From assembly GCF_945956965.1 (NCBI RefSeq), contig NZ_CAMFJS010000005.1, positions 62,001 through 126,000 on the forward strand: a DNA stretch of 64,000 nt, written 5' to 3'. Below the pieces are notes generated by a model, which was given only the letters and a program-made list of their open reading frames with translations, searched no databases and was not told the DNA's origin. The position numbers and the translations under genes were made by a program. The DNA is from an uncultured Roseateles sp. GTDB lineage: Bacteria > Pseudomonadota > Gammaproteobacteria > Burkholderiales > Burkholderiaceae_C. Shown piece after piece: positions 1 to 9,119 of the stretch (the first letter of the stretch is position 1; the number at the start of each line of letters is the position of its first letter).

Positions 1-19
1 GGGCGGCGCAATCAGGTGA

Positions 20-2596
20 TTACTGCACTTGCAGCAAGGCACCCAAATCGTCCAAGTCGTTCCGACTCAGCACGCCCACCGCTTGCTTGAGCTTCAAGCG
101 GTTCAGCAAGTAGTCGTAACGGGCCTGCAGGAACTCACGCTTGGCGGTGAAGAACAGGCGGTTGGCATCCATCAACTGGACGGGATTGAAGAGGCCGGAC
201 TTCAAGCCTTCCTCGCGCGCTTCCAGCGCGCTTTGCTGAGCCAGCACGGCTTTGCGCAGCGCCTCTACCGAATCAACACTGGCCAACACGCCGTTGAAGG
301 CGGTGCGTGCCAGGCGGTCGCTGCGGCGCAGCTCCTGCTCTTGCTCATTGAGGGCCTTTTCCTTGCGGGCCACAGCCTCGTTCACCAAGGATTTGGTCAT
401 GCCGCCTTCGAACAGCGGTACGTTGACCCGCACACCCACTTCCGTGTTGTTGTAGCGCTGACCGCGGCCGAACAGCGAGCCGCCGGTATCCTGGTTGGCC
501 GTCGAGGCCACCAAGTTGATGCTGGGCGCATAGCCGGCTTGCTGACGTCGAATCTCCAAACCAGCAATCTCAACGGACAGCTTGCGCGCCTGCAGGGCCA
601 GGTTTTGCTCCAGGGCCGCACCGACCCAGGGGCCGACTTCAGCAGGCATGGGCTCCGTCGGCGCAAAGTCGCCCTTGAAGCCACGCAACTCACCTGGGTC
701 TTCGCCCACGATTTCCTTCAGCGCCAGCCTTGCATCTTCCAAGCGATTGCGCGCCTCACGCTCACGCGCCCGCGCCTGCGCAAACCGAGCCTCGGCCTCA
801 AAGAGCTGAGGCACATTGCCCAGGCCGGTGGACTTGCGCGCCTTGGCCAATTCGTACTGACGTTCGGTGCTGTCACGCTCGGCCTGTGCGAGGTCCACCC
901 CGTCGGTGCCGGCAAGCACATTCAGATAGGCGCTGGCCACACGCAGAATCAGCTCTTGCTCGGCCGCCAGCAAATTGAAGCGGGACTGATCGATAGACAG
1001 GCTTGCCTGGCTGTACTTGATCGCCGCCGGCAAGCGCAGCAGCGGCTGAGTGATGGTCAAGGACAAATTGGCGCTGGGATAACGCGTCACCCCCGTGGGG
1101 AAGGTGATGTTCGACGCCTGCTGGATATCCTGACGCAGATAAGACTTTTGATAGTCGATCGACGCCGTTGGCAGCAGGGCGGCGCGGGCTTGCGGCACGG
1201 CTTGCTGCGCAATTTCAAAGTCAGCTTTGGCGCTGAGATATTTGGGGTCCCGGTCCAGGGCAGAGCTGTACAAGCGGCTCAGGCCATTATTGTCTTCAGG
1301 ACTTGGCGCGCGCTGCTCAGGCGGCAAGAGCAGCAAGGGGCGCACGACCAGCAGCGGCGCCTTGGGGTCCAGGCGCTCGTCACGGCGTGCGAAGGAAGTC
1401 GCGGGGCGTGCTTTGCCTGCATCAAAGGCGGGGGCAGCAGCACTCGGCAGACGCAGGGCCAGGGCATAACGATCCGCGTCAGCAGCACCGTGCGACAGCA
1501 AAGGCGCAGCGGCCGTCAGATCAAACACCAGGCGCGCCGAACCCAGGCGGCTAGATTCCACCCGCAGCGCGCCAATGCTGGCATGCGGTGAAACAAAACG
1601 CGTAGCGGCGTCGCGCACCTGGTCAGGGCGCCAGCCCAGCACATCCACCACCAAGCGCGGCGGCTCGTCCAGCGCATAGGACTGCAGGCGAGACACCGGA
1701 ACACCGGGCAAACTCAGCTCAATGGCACGCGCTGACAACTTGGCATCAATGCTGCGCAGCTGCACATCGCTGGCCGCGCCACCGGCACCCAGCCGGGCCT
1801 GAGCCACGGCGCGGTCTGCCGCCAAGCTGATACGAATCAGGCCCTTGCCGTCGCGCACCTCACCCAGGCTGTCCACCAGATCGATGTCTTCGTGGAAGGT
1901 GAATTCCAGGCGCGGAACACCGCCCTGCTGAGCCGCGCTGACGCGCGCAAAAAGTGGCACGGCAGGCGCTTTGAATTGGCTAGCGAGCCGTTCGACGGAG
2001 GCCAGGCTGGCACCGGGGAACTCCAGCACCAAGCGCCCAGGCTGATCCAGAACGGAAACTTCCGCCGCCAGCTCTGCCGTTCCGGTCAGATGAATGTCCA
2101 GCAAGTCATCCCGCGCCGCCAGCCGCAGCTCACGCAGCTCAACCGGGGCCCCAACAATCGCGGAACTCAAAGGCGCCTGGGCCTGCAACTGCAAGTCCCA
2201 GCGCGACAGCCCCGCGGCCAAGGTGGTCAGCGTCTGGTCGATCAATTGATAGTTCGGCGTGAACTCGACCCAGAGCACCGCGTCCTGGTTCGGCTGCACA
2301 TCGGCACGCGCAGATTTCACCAAAGCCGGAACGGCAAGCAGTTGGCGCACCATGCCGTCCAGCTCGGCACGCTCCACTTGCTTGAGCATCAAGCGCACAC
2401 CGCCGCCATTTTTCGAGGGCAGCATCTGGGTCAAACGCCCCTGCGGCAAAGTCAGCTGCAAGACGGCACTGCCATTGGTCACCGACTGGGAGGAAGCCGT
2501 GTAAGCGGCGGGAAGGCCAAAGGCCCACATCGGAGCGGCAACAACACAAGCGGCCACCGACAATTGAACGGCCGCAAGGGCCAAACGCTTCTTCAT
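20..2596 (-). CDS. TolC-family outer membrane protein with N-terminal AMIN-like domains
   Basis: Predicted outer-membrane efflux or type I secretion channel of 858 residues, nearly twice the usual TolC length of about 450-490. I chose the ATG that begins MKKRLALAAVQ because it opens a clear signal peptide; a TTG 23 codons upstream is also in frame but lies before the signal. Residues about 150-200 and 277-330 look like AMIN domains, each ending in a PRLVVDV/GRLVLEF-type strand, as found in PilQ and AmiC. From about residue 437 (LSRLYSSALDRDPKYLSAKA) to the end it follows the TolC pattern of long helices and repeats, with a C-terminal NRLKLKQAVG stretch. No inner-membrane pump or fusion-protein partner is adjacent. 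The TolC assignment is firm; the AMIN assignment is by pattern only. Confidence 0.85.
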   Translation of the reverse strand: MKKRLALAAVQLSVAACVVAAPMWAFGLPAAYTASSQSVTNGSAVLQLTLPQGRLTQMLPSKNGGGVRLMLKQVERAELDGMVRQLLAVPALVKSARADVQPNQDAVLWVEFTPNYQLIDQTLTTLAAGLSRWDLQLQAQAPLSSAIVGAPVELRELRLAARDDLLDIHLTGTAELAAEVSVLDQPGRLVLEFPGASLASVERLASQFKAPAVPLFARVSAAQQGGVPRLEFTFHEDIDLVDSLGEVRDGKGLIRISLAADRAVAQARLGAGGAASDVQLRSIDAKLSARAIELSLPGVPVSRLQSYALDEPPRLVVDVLGWRPDQVRDAATRFVSPHASIGALRVESSRLGSARLVFDLTAAAPLLSHGAADADRYALALRLPSAAAPAFDAGKARPATSFARRDERLDPKAPLLVVRPLLLLPPEQRAPSPEDNNGLSRLYSSALDRDPKYLSAKADFEIAQQAVPQARAALLPTASIDYQKSYLRQDIQQASNITFPTGVTRYPSANLSLTITQPLLRLPAAIKYSQASLSIDQSRFNLLAAEQELILRVASAYLNVLAGTDGVDLAQAERDSTERQYELAKARKSTGLGNVPQLFEAEARFAQARAREREARNRLEDARLALKEIVGEDPGELRGFKGDFAPTEPMPAEVGPWVGAALEQNLALQARKLSVEIAGLEIRRQQAGYAPSINLVASTANQDTGGSLFGRGQRYNNTEVGVRVNVPLFEGGMTKSLVNEAVARKEKALNEQEQELRRSDRLARTAFNGVLASVDSVEALRKAVLAQQSALEAREEGLKSGLFNPVQLMDANRLFFTAKREFLQARYDYLLNRLKLKQAVGVLSRNDLDDLGALLQVQ

Positions 2597-3430
2597 ATCT
2601 GCAGTTGCGCACCCAGCCAGGTGCACCCTCCCAACATAGGCCAAACTCAGAGTCGAGTTCAGCAAGGTATTTTTTTAGCCCTCGTTCCAGGCTTCAAGCC
2701 AGCAACGCACGAACACTCTTTTAATTCTCAGAACTTAAAAACTCACGCTCCAGGTCAACACCAAGCCCATCCATTGCGCGGGCTCGGAATTCACGGCAAT
2801 TCAAAATCGAAGCCTCGCTATCGCCACACCCTGCGCCGCCAATTTGAGCAGCCAAATCTGTGGAATATTCCCCTTGGGATGTTAACTGAGCCCCTGTTGC
2901 GCAAGCCCTGCAACTCGGTGATGAAACACGTGCTTTATTGGTCCTTTTCGCGGAATGTTTTTGATTCCTCGCGCGGCGTTGACCAAGCCACGCAAACTCG
3001 CCCAGAGTCGAAGCTTCCGATTAGAAAAGCCGCCCGTCGTTTCAGCAAAGATTCGGCCGCAGCCTCGCCTTGATTAAGACAGTTATGTGAATATCTCAGC
3101 CATTTTCAGGCCGAGCGAAAAGGATCGACACAGACAGCCGCCAGCCTCCAGCGCAAGTCGAATTCCGTGCGATATACGCACACATCGCAAACGTAACACT
3201 CTGCCCAGGCGCCGCCGAGTGTTGGCTCAAAGGCCGCCGTTCGGGGATTTGCGGGCCCAGCAGCATGAGCATGAGATTTGGCTCGGCCGGGGCCGTCGAG
3301 CTTGCAGCCACGCGCAGGAACAAAGACTCGCCACAGCGATCCGAGGCGTCCATCTGCTGGCAAGATGCTGGCGCATATCAAGAACCAAGGCCTTGCCCCA
3401 GTTTTGTACCGACTTCAATTGGACCGCCCC
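2597..3430. other. 834-base intergenic region, no supported gene
   Basis: No open frame here has convincing protein character; those present are arginine/proline-rich and overlap one another on both strands. The part next to the TolC-like gene (about 2660-2960) is visibly more AT-rich than the coding DNA around it and should hold the minus-strand promoter. A TTGACC at 2753-2758 on the minus strand is a possible -35 element but lacks a good -10. The rest may be 5' leader for the plus-strand thioesterase gene. I see no tRNA, terminator or repeat. Confidence 0.4.
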
Positions 3431-3838
3431 ATGAGCCTGAAACCCCAAGACCTGCAAGCCGCCATCCCCAAAATCTTCGCGCCCTGGATCGTGGACTTGG
3501 GCCTGGAGGTGATCAGCGTCGACGCTGAGGGCATTCAGCTGCGGCTGCCGGTCGGCCCGGCGCTGGTGCATGTGGGCGGGGTGATGTGCGGGCAGGCGGC
3601 GATGGCGGCGGCGGACACGGCCATGGTGCTGGCCATGATGGCGCAGCTGGGTGAATTCAGGCCCATGACCACGGTGCAATTGCAGACCAGTTTTTTACGC
3701 CCGGTCAGCGCGGATCACTGCATCGTCACCGCGCGCGTCTTGCGCAGTGGTAAAAGCTTGGCTTTTGGCAGCATCGATATTGCCAATCCGGACGGCCGCT
3801 TGGCCGCTCAATCCACCACCACCTACGCCCTGCTTTAA
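3431..3838 (+). CDS. PaaI-type hot-dog thioesterase
   Basis: A 135-residue acyl-CoA thioesterase of the PaaI/YdiI hot-dog superfamily, which hydrolyses acyl- or aryl-CoA esters in the cytoplasm. The core helix segment HVGGVMCGQAAMAAADTAM matches the family's HGG..aalaDtA pattern, followed by the expected strands (MTTVQLQTSFLRPV and ARVLRSGKSLAFGSIDI). I chose the ATG at MSLKPQDLQ because the earlier in-frame sequence is low-complexity and unlike the family, and the resulting length is typical. The gene lies nine bases before a PAS-LuxR gene on the same strand, so the two are probably co-transcribed. The natural substrate cannot be read from the sequence. Confidence 0.85.
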   Translation: MSLKPQDLQAAIPKIFAPWIVDLGLEVISVDAEGIQLRLPVGPALVHVGGVMCGQAAMAAADTAMVLAMMAQLGEFRPMTTVQLQTSFLRPVSADHCIVTARVLRSGKSLAFGSIDIANPDGRLAAQSTTTYALL

Positions 3839-3847
3839 TTACGCCCC

Positions 3848-4402
3848 ATGCCGCTGGACTACCGCACCGCTTTTGACCACGCACCCATCGGCCTGGTTCT
3901 CTCCGCAAAACGCCTGATCAAAGATTGCAACCGCCAGCTGCTGGCCATGTTCGGCGCAGAACGCGAGCAGCTGATTGGTCAGAGTTTCGAAGTGCTCTAC
4001 CCCAGCATGATGGAGTTCCAGCGCACCGGGGAGCGCATTGTCGCCAGCTTGGATGCGCAAGGCTTTTATGCCGACGATCGGGTGATGAAACGTGTGGCCG
4101 GCCCACAGGCAGGCCAGCTCTTCTGGTGCCATGTTTCGGGCCGGGCCATCAACCCGGCTGACCCTCATGCCGAAGGTATCTGGAGCTTTGAAGATTTGTC
4201 GGCACACCGCCAGATCAAGGCCGAACTGACGGCACGCGAGCGCGAAATTGCCGCCTTGCTGATCGAGGGGCTGACCAGCAAATCCATCGGCAAGAAGCTG
4301 GAAATCAGCCCGCGCACGGTCGATGTTTACCGGGCCCGCTTGATGAAAAAGTATGGTGCCGCCTCGACGCCGGAGCTGATCCACAAGCTGGTGGTGAAGT
4401 AG
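3848..4402 (+). CDS. PAS-LuxR transcriptional regulator
   Basis: A 184-residue one-component regulator. Residues about 5-120 form a PAS fold (YRTAFDHAPIGLVLSAKRLIKDCN, then EQLIGQSFEVLYPS and WSFEDLSAHRQIK), and residues about 123-182 form a LuxR/FixJ-type helix-turn-helix (LTAREREIAALLIEGLTSKSI followed by ISPRTVDVYRARLMKKYG). There is no receiver domain and no membrane segment, so it probably senses a small cytoplasmic ligand or redox signal directly. Bacterial PAS-LuxR proteins of this size often act as positive regulators. It follows the PaaI thioesterase by nine bases, which suggests the thioesterase or its substrate is linked to the signal. No heme- or flavin-ligating residue is certain. 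Confidence 0.88.
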   Translation: MPLDYRTAFDHAPIGLVLSAKRLIKDCNRQLLAMFGAEREQLIGQSFEVLYPSMMEFQRTGERIVASLDAQGFYADDRVMKRVAGPQAGQLFWCHVSGRAINPADPHAEGIWSFEDLSAHRQIKAELTAREREIAALLIEGLTSKSIGKKLEISPRTVDVYRARLMKKYGAASTPELIHKLVVK

Positions 4403-4512
4403 TCAGCCCGCAGCGGAACTCTCATGTCCGCCATCGCGGCAAGCCACCGGGCAGCCCGGCCAGGCGCCAAGAGCCAAGTGGCAAGAGCAGGCAAACGTCA
4501 GCAAAAAGAAGA

Positions 4513-5385
4513 ATGACAACAAACCGCACCAACACCCTACTCCCGCTTGGCTTTGTGCTGCTGTGGTCCACAGGCTTCATCGGTGCGCGCTTAGGCCTGC
4601 CACATGCGCCGCCGCTGACTTTTCTTTTGCTGCGCTACCTCGCCGTTGTCCTGCTGATGACCCTGCTCGCGCTGGCCACCGGCGCGCCCTGGCCGCGCAC
4701 TGGCCGCCAATGGCTGCACCTGGGCATAGCCGGCCTGCTGATCCACGGGGTCTACCTCGGCGGCGTTTTCATCGCCATCTCACGTGGCTTGCCGGCAGGC
4801 GTCACCAGCCTGGTGGTGGGCTTGCAGCCCTTGCTGACGGCTGTTGCCGCCGGGCTGCTGCTCAAAGAGCGCGTGAGCCGCAATCAATGGATGGGCCTGA
4901 TGCTGGGCTTTGTGGGCGTGGCCATGGTGGTGGCGGGCAAGATCGGCAGCGGCTTTGGCCTGCCAGCGCTGCTGGCCGCATTGGCCGCGCTGCTGGGCAT
5001 CACCTTGGGCCTGATTTATCAAAAATCGTTTTGCGCCAGCTTTGACTGGCGCAGCGGCGCAGTGGCGCAGTTCATTCCCACCGCGCTGTTGACCGGCCTG
5101 CTGGCCTGGGCCACGGAAGATATGCGGGTGGACTGGCAGGGCGAATTCATCTTCGCGCTGGGCTGGTTGACCCTGGTGCTGTCGCTGGGCGCAATCAGCT
5201 TGCTGAACTGGCTGGTGCGTCGGGGCAGCGCCGTCAACACCGCCAGCTGGTTCTATCTGGTGCCGCCCTTCACCGCGGTATTCGCCTGGCTGCTGTTCGG
5301 TGAAACGCTCAGCGGCCAGGCTTTGCTGGGCATGGGCTTGGCGGTGCTGGGCGTGTATCTAGCGCGCCCGCCAGCCAAAGCCTGA
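4513..5385 (+). CDS. DMT-superfamily (EamA) transporter
   Basis: A 290-residue inner-membrane permease of the drug/metabolite transporter superfamily with ten predicted hydrophobic helices in two EamA repeats. The first repeat has the typical N-terminal LLPLGFVLLWSTGFIGARLG; the second ends with WFYLVPPFTAVFAWLLFGE, the usual EamA closing signature (P...a.l.g...l.E). Family members export amino acids, metabolites or drugs, and the substrate here is unknown. It stands alone, about 110 bases after the PAS-LuxR gene, and is convergent with slyX downstream. Confidence 0.9.
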   Translation: MTTNRTNTLLPLGFVLLWSTGFIGARLGLPHAPPLTFLLLRYLAVVLLMTLLALATGAPWPRTGRQWLHLGIAGLLIHGVYLGGVFIAISRGLPAGVTSLVVGLQPLLTAVAAGLLLKERVSRNQWMGLMLGFVGVAMVVAGKIGSGFGLPALLAALAALLGITLGLIYQKSFCASFDWRSGAVAQFIPTALLTGLLAWATEDMRVDWQGEFIFALGWLTLVLSLGAISLLNWLVRRGSAVNTASWFYLVPPFTAVFAWLLFGETLSGQALLGMGLAVLGVYLARPPAKA

Positions 5386-5413
5386 TGGAAGGAATCGCCG
5401 GCTAGCCCCCTGC

Positions 5414-5641
5414 TCAGTAATGCGGGGGCAGCTCATCGCGCAGGCTGCGAAAGCCCGGCGCACCGCCATCGCCGCTGTAATTGCGCTGTTCTCGCAGCTG
5501 CAGCAGCTCGCGTGTCAAAGCCTCGATCTGCTGCTGTTGCCGCACGACGACCTCGTTGAGTTGCTCCAGCAAGTCTTCGGCATAGCTGGCCTTGATTTCG
5601 AGTTCCGTCAGGCGTTTTTCGTTGGTATCTTGTGCGTCCAT
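5414..5641 (-). CDS. slyX: SlyX family protein
   Basis: A 75-residue protein matching SlyX in length and layout: an N-terminal helix (EKRLTELEIKASYAEDLLEQLN), then a second coiled-coil helix (VVVRQQQQIEALTRELLQLREQ), and the conserved C-terminal LRDELPPHY, the hallmark of the family. Its cellular role is not established. It is transcribed divergently from trhO, with about 78 bases between the two start codons. Confidence 0.92.
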   Translation of the reverse strand: MDAQDTNEKRLTELEIKASYAEDLLEQLNEVVVRQQQQIEALTRELLQLREQRNYSGDGGAPGFRSLRDELPPHY

Positions 5642-5718
5642 CGCCGTATTGGACGCGATATTTGGGCCGCCGCTCCAAAGCAGAGCCCGGGGGCTTGCCT
5701 ACAATCCCACCCCTGACC

Positions 5719-6534
5719 ATGGAAAACAACAGCGCCTCCCTCCCCGTTCTGAACATCTCGTCCTACAAGTTTGTGGGCCTGCCGGACTGCCACGCCCTGC
5801 GCGAGACTTTGCTGGCGCACGCCCAAGCGCTGGAGCTCAAAGGCACGGTGCTGCTGGCCGAGGAAGGCATCAACCTGTTCCTGGCCGGCCCAGGCGAGAA
5901 AGTCCGCGCCTGGGTGGATGCGCTGAAGCAAGACGCGCGTTTCGCTGACCTAGCGCCCAAGGAAAGCTGGAGCGCGACCGTGCCCTTCAAAAAGCTGCTG
6001 GTCAAGGTCAAGGGCGAGATCATCCGCATGAACCACACGGCCATCCGGCCCGATGCCTTGCCGCGCGCGCCCGCCCTGCCGGCCGCCACCTTGGCGCGCT
6101 GGCTGGATCAAGGCCATGACGATGAAGGCCGGCCAGTGGTGACGCTGGACACCCGCAATGCTTTCGAGGTGGATTACGGCACTTTCGAGAACGCCATAGA
6201 CTGGCGCATCGACAAATTCAGCGAATTCCCCGCCGCCGTGCAAGCGCACCGCGAAGAATTGATGGGCAAGACCATTGTGAGCTTTTGCACTGGCGGCATC
6301 CGCTGCGAGAAAGCGGCCATCTATTTGCAGCAGCAAGAGCTGGACGGCGCGGTCTACCAACTGGAAGGCGGCATCTTGAAATATTTTGAAGAAACCGGCG
6401 GCCCGCATTACCAGGGCAGCTGCTTTGTCTTCGACCAACGCGAAGCGCTGGACGCCGGCCTGGCGCCTGCGACTGAGATTGCCCGCCCGGCCTCGGAAGC
6501 GCATCGCGCCAAGGCCGCTGACTCGGCCCACTGA
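5719..6534 (+). CDS. trhO: tRNA uridine(34) hydroxylase TrhO (rhodanese-related)
   Basis: A 271-residue TrhO/YceA protein, which hydroxylates U34 of certain tRNAs as a step towards 5-(carboxy)methoxyuridine. The N-terminal ferredoxin-like part (residues 1-100, with LLAEEGINLFLAG) is followed by a rhodanese domain carrying the active-site loop FCTGGIRCEKA, whose first Cys is catalytic. The usual EGGILKYFEE and CFVFDQR segments follow. The ATG at MENNSASLP gives the family length. A GTG-started alpha/beta hydrolase gene begins four bases after its stop, suggesting co-transcription. Confidence 0.93.
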   Translation: MENNSASLPVLNISSYKFVGLPDCHALRETLLAHAQALELKGTVLLAEEGINLFLAGPGEKVRAWVDALKQDARFADLAPKESWSATVPFKKLLVKVKGEIIRMNHTAIRPDALPRAPALPAATLARWLDQGHDDEGRPVVTLDTRNAFEVDYGTFENAIDWRIDKFSEFPAAVQAHREELMGKTIVSFCTGGIRCEKAAIYLQQQELDGAVYQLEGGILKYFEETGGPHYQGSCFVFDQREALDAGLAPATEIARPASEAHRAKAADSAH

Positions 6535-6538
6535 CCCG

Positions 6539-7537
6539 GTGCCTAAGCCATCTGACGCCGAAGCGCCAGCGGCGCCCGCCAGCGAAGGCCGCGGCTGGCG
6601 CTTGCTGGGCATCGCCCTGATGCTGGCGGCGCTGGCCTTTGCCGCCACCAAAGCCCCCGACCGCCCACTGGAAACCCTGGTGCAGCGCTGGGCGCTGCCG
6701 CCCTCTGAGTTCATCGAGCTGCAAGGCCAGTTGGTGCATCTGCGCGATGTCGGCCCGCGCGGCGACCCCACGCCTTTGCTCCTGCTGCACGGCACCTCAG
6801 ACAGCCTGCACACCTGGGCCGGCTGGGTTGATCGCCTGCAAAAGCAGCTGCCCGATCGGCGCGTGATCACGGTCGACTTGCCGGGTTTCGGCCTGACAGG
6901 CCCCTCGGCGCAAGAGGACTATCGCAACGAGGCCTATCTGGCCTTTCTGCAGCGCCTGCTGAAAAAGCTGGGCGTGAACGAGGTGCTGCTGGGCGGCAAT
7001 TCGCTGGGTGGCGAGTTGGCCTGGCAATATGCCCTGGACCACCCGAAGCAGGTGCGCGCGCTGATCCTCGTGGACGCCGGTGGTTACGCCATGGCGCCGC
7101 TGGACGTGCCCCTGGGCTTTGCCCTGGCGCGCACGCCGGTCTTGAATCGCATCGGCGATGTGGTGCTGCCACGCGCCCTGGTGGCGCGCAGCGTGCGTGC
7201 CGTCTACGGCGACCCCAGCCGCGCCAATCCTGAGGTCATCGATCGCTTTTTCGAGCTGACCCTGCGCAGCGGCAACCGCGAAGCCCTGCGCCAGCGCCTG
7301 AGCCAGATGACGCCCGGCAGCCGCAGCGCGGAGATCAAGGCCTTGCGCATGCCCACGCTGATTCTTTGGGGCGAGCAAGACCGACTCATTCCGCCGCGAT
7401 TCGCGCAAGACTTTGCGCAAGACATTCCCGGCGCCCGCCTCGCCCTGCTGCCCGGCCTGGGTCACACGCCCCAGCAGGAAGACCCGCAAGCCAGCTTGGC
7501 CCCCGTACTTTCCTTCCTGACTACGCTCAAACCCTAA
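6539..7537 (+). CDS. Membrane-anchored alpha/beta hydrolase
   Basis: A 332-residue serine hydrolase. A single N-terminal hydrophobic segment (WRLLGIALMLAALAFAAT) would anchor it in the inner membrane with the catalytic domain outside. The fold is shown by the oxyanion region LLLLHGTSDSLHTW, nucleophile elbow GGNSLGGELA (Ser), the acid in LILWGEQDRLIP and the His in LPGLGHTPQQED. I place the start at a GTG four bases after trhO (VPKPSDAEAP), because no ATG precedes the membrane segment; a start further in is possible. The substrate is unknown; the family includes esterases, haloalkane dehalogenases and epoxide hydrolases. Confidence 0.83.
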   Translation: MPKPSDAEAPAAPASEGRGWRLLGIALMLAALAFAATKAPDRPLETLVQRWALPPSEFIELQGQLVHLRDVGPRGDPTPLLLLHGTSDSLHTWAGWVDRLQKQLPDRRVITVDLPGFGLTGPSAQEDYRNEAYLAFLQRLLKKLGVNEVLLGGNSLGGELAWQYALDHPKQVRALILVDAGGYAMAPLDVPLGFALARTPVLNRIGDVVLPRALVARSVRAVYGDPSRANPEVIDRFFELTLRSGNREALRQRLSQMTPGSRSAEIKALRMPTLILWGEQDRLIPPRFAQDFAQDIPGARLALLPGLGHTPQQEDPQASLAPVLSFLTTLKP

Positions 7538-7619
7538 GGGAAATCGCGTGTCACCGTTGCAAGATCCTGACCTGACTTGCGTAGATACTTGTGTTCCCAT
7601 GTTCCCAAAAGGAAAACCC

Positions 7620-8417
7620 ATGCAAAGCCGTTCCCTGATCGCCCTCACCGCAATCGCCGCGCTGGCCTGCAGCGCTTTCAGCGTCCAGGCCCAAGCGCCG
7701 GACTGGAAGAAAATCCGCATCGGTGTGGAAGGCGCTTACCCGCCCTTCTCCGAAGTGGGTGCCGACGGCAAGCTCAAAGGCTTCGAGATCGAGCTGGTGC
7801 AAGCCTATTGCGCCGAAATGAAGGCCGAATGCACCTTGGTGCAGCAGGACTTCGACGGCCTGATCCCGGCCCTGCAAGCGCGCAAGGTTGATGCCATCTT
7901 CGCCTCGGTGTCCATCACCGACGAGCGCAAGAAAGCCATCGCCTTCTCCAACCCCTACTACAACACGCCCGGCCGCTTCGTTGCCAAGGCCGGCGCCAAG
8001 TTCGACCTGACGCCTGCGGGCCTGAAGGGCAAGAAGATTGGTGTGCAAAGCGCCACCATTCACGAGGCCTATGCCGCCGCCATCTTCAAGCAAAGCGAGA
8101 TCGTGCGCTACCAAACCCAGGACCAGGTGTTTCTGGACCTGAAGTCCGGCCGCATTGACCTGACCCTGGCCGACACCCCGGCCGCCGACTTCGGCTTCCT
8201 GAAGAAGCCCGAGGGCAAGGGTTTCGCCTTCATTGGCCCTGACTACGACGATGTGAAGTACTTCGGCGTCGGCTCCGGCGTCGGCATGCGCAAGGCGGAT
8301 GAAGCCACGCTGGCCAAGAAGTTCAACGCAGCCATCGCCGCCGCACAAGCCAATGGCACTTTCAAGAAGTTGAACGACAAGTACTTCGACTACGACATCT
8401 CCATCAAGAAGAAGTAA
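7620..8417 (+). CDS. aotJ: Arginine/ornithine ABC transporter, periplasmic binding protein
   Basis: A 265-residue periplasmic solute-binding protein of the lysine-arginine-ornithine/histidine type (family 3). It has a signal peptide ending FSVQAQA and the family opening KIRIGVEGAYPPFSEVGADGKLKGFEIEL, then DGLIPALQARKVDAI and NPYYNTPGRF. The ATG at MQSRSLIAL is preceded by an AAAAGGAAAA ribosome site; an earlier in-frame ATG would put residues before the signal. It opens a five-gene set in the same order as Pseudomonas aotJQMOP, which imports arginine and ornithine. That synteny, rather than the protein alone, supports the substrate assignment. Confidence 0.9.
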   Translation: MQSRSLIALTAIAALACSAFSVQAQAPDWKKIRIGVEGAYPPFSEVGADGKLKGFEIELVQAYCAEMKAECTLVQQDFDGLIPALQARKVDAIFASVSITDERKKAIAFSNPYYNTPGRFVAKAGAKFDLTPAGLKGKKIGVQSATIHEAYAAAIFKQSEIVRYQTQDQVFLDLKSGRIDLTLADTPAADFGFLKKPEGKGFAFIGPDYDDVKYFGVGSGVGMRKADEATLAKKFNAAIAAAQANGTFKKLNDKYFDYDISIKKK

Positions 8418-8429
8418 TTCCGTTTAAAC

Positions 8430-9119
8430 ATGCTGCATGGCTTTTTACCCAGCCTGCTCGAAGGCGCCGGGGTCACGCTAAGCGTGGCCCTGGCCTCTTT
8501 GGCGATGGCAATGATTCTGGGGCTGCTGGGCGCCCTGGCCAAACTGTCGAAGTGGCGGCTGGCGCGCGGCGTCGCGCAGCTCTACACGACGCTGATCCGC
8601 GGCGTGCCGGACCTGGTGCTGATGCTGCTGATCTTCTACGGCGGCCAAGTCGCGGTGAACAGCATCGCCATGTCCATGGGGCATGAGGATTACATCGACA
8701 TCAATCCCTATGTGGCCGGTGTGCTGACCATCGGCTTCATCTTCGGCGCCTACCTGACCGAAGCCTTCCGCGGCGCCTTCCTGGCCGTGCCACCGGGCCA
8801 GCGCGAAGCCGGCCTGGCTTTTGGCCTGAGCAACTGGCAGATCGCCCGGCGCATCACCTTCCCGCAGATGTTCCGCCATGCCTTGCCGGGCTTGTCGAAC
8901 AACTGGCTGGTGCTGATCAAGAGCACGGCCATCGTTTCGGTGATCGGCCTGCATGATTTGATGACGCGCGGCCAGCAAGCGGCCGGCGCCACCCGCGAGC
9001 CCTTTGTCTTCTACCTGGCGGTCGCGCTGATCTATCTGGCCTTCACCAGCTTGTCGGAACTGTTGTTCAACTGGCTGCAAAAGCGCTTCTCCACTGGCGT
9101 GCGCCGAGGTGTGCTGTGA
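8430..9119 (+). CDS. aotQ: Arginine/ornithine ABC transporter permease
   Basis: A 229-residue HisQ/ArtQ-type inner-membrane permease with about five transmembrane segments. It has the GxxL-type N-terminus (LLEGAGVTLSVALASLAMAMILG), the TLIRGVPDLVLMLLIFYGG segment and the cytoplasmic EAA loop (EAGLAFGLSNWQIARRITFPQ) that contacts the ATPase. It starts 12 bases after aotJ and its stop overlaps the GTG start of aotM, so the two permeases are probably translationally coupled as a heterodimer. Confidence 0.92.
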   Translation: MLHGFLPSLLEGAGVTLSVALASLAMAMILGLLGALAKLSKWRLARGVAQLYTTLIRGVPDLVLMLLIFYGGQVAVNSIAMSMGHEDYIDINPYVAGVLTIGFIFGAYLTEAFRGAFLAVPPGQREAGLAFGLSNWQIARRITFPQMFRHALPGLSNNWLVLIKSTAIVSVIGLHDLMTRGQQAAGATREPFVFYLAVALIYLAFTSLSELLFNWLQKRFSTGVRRGVL

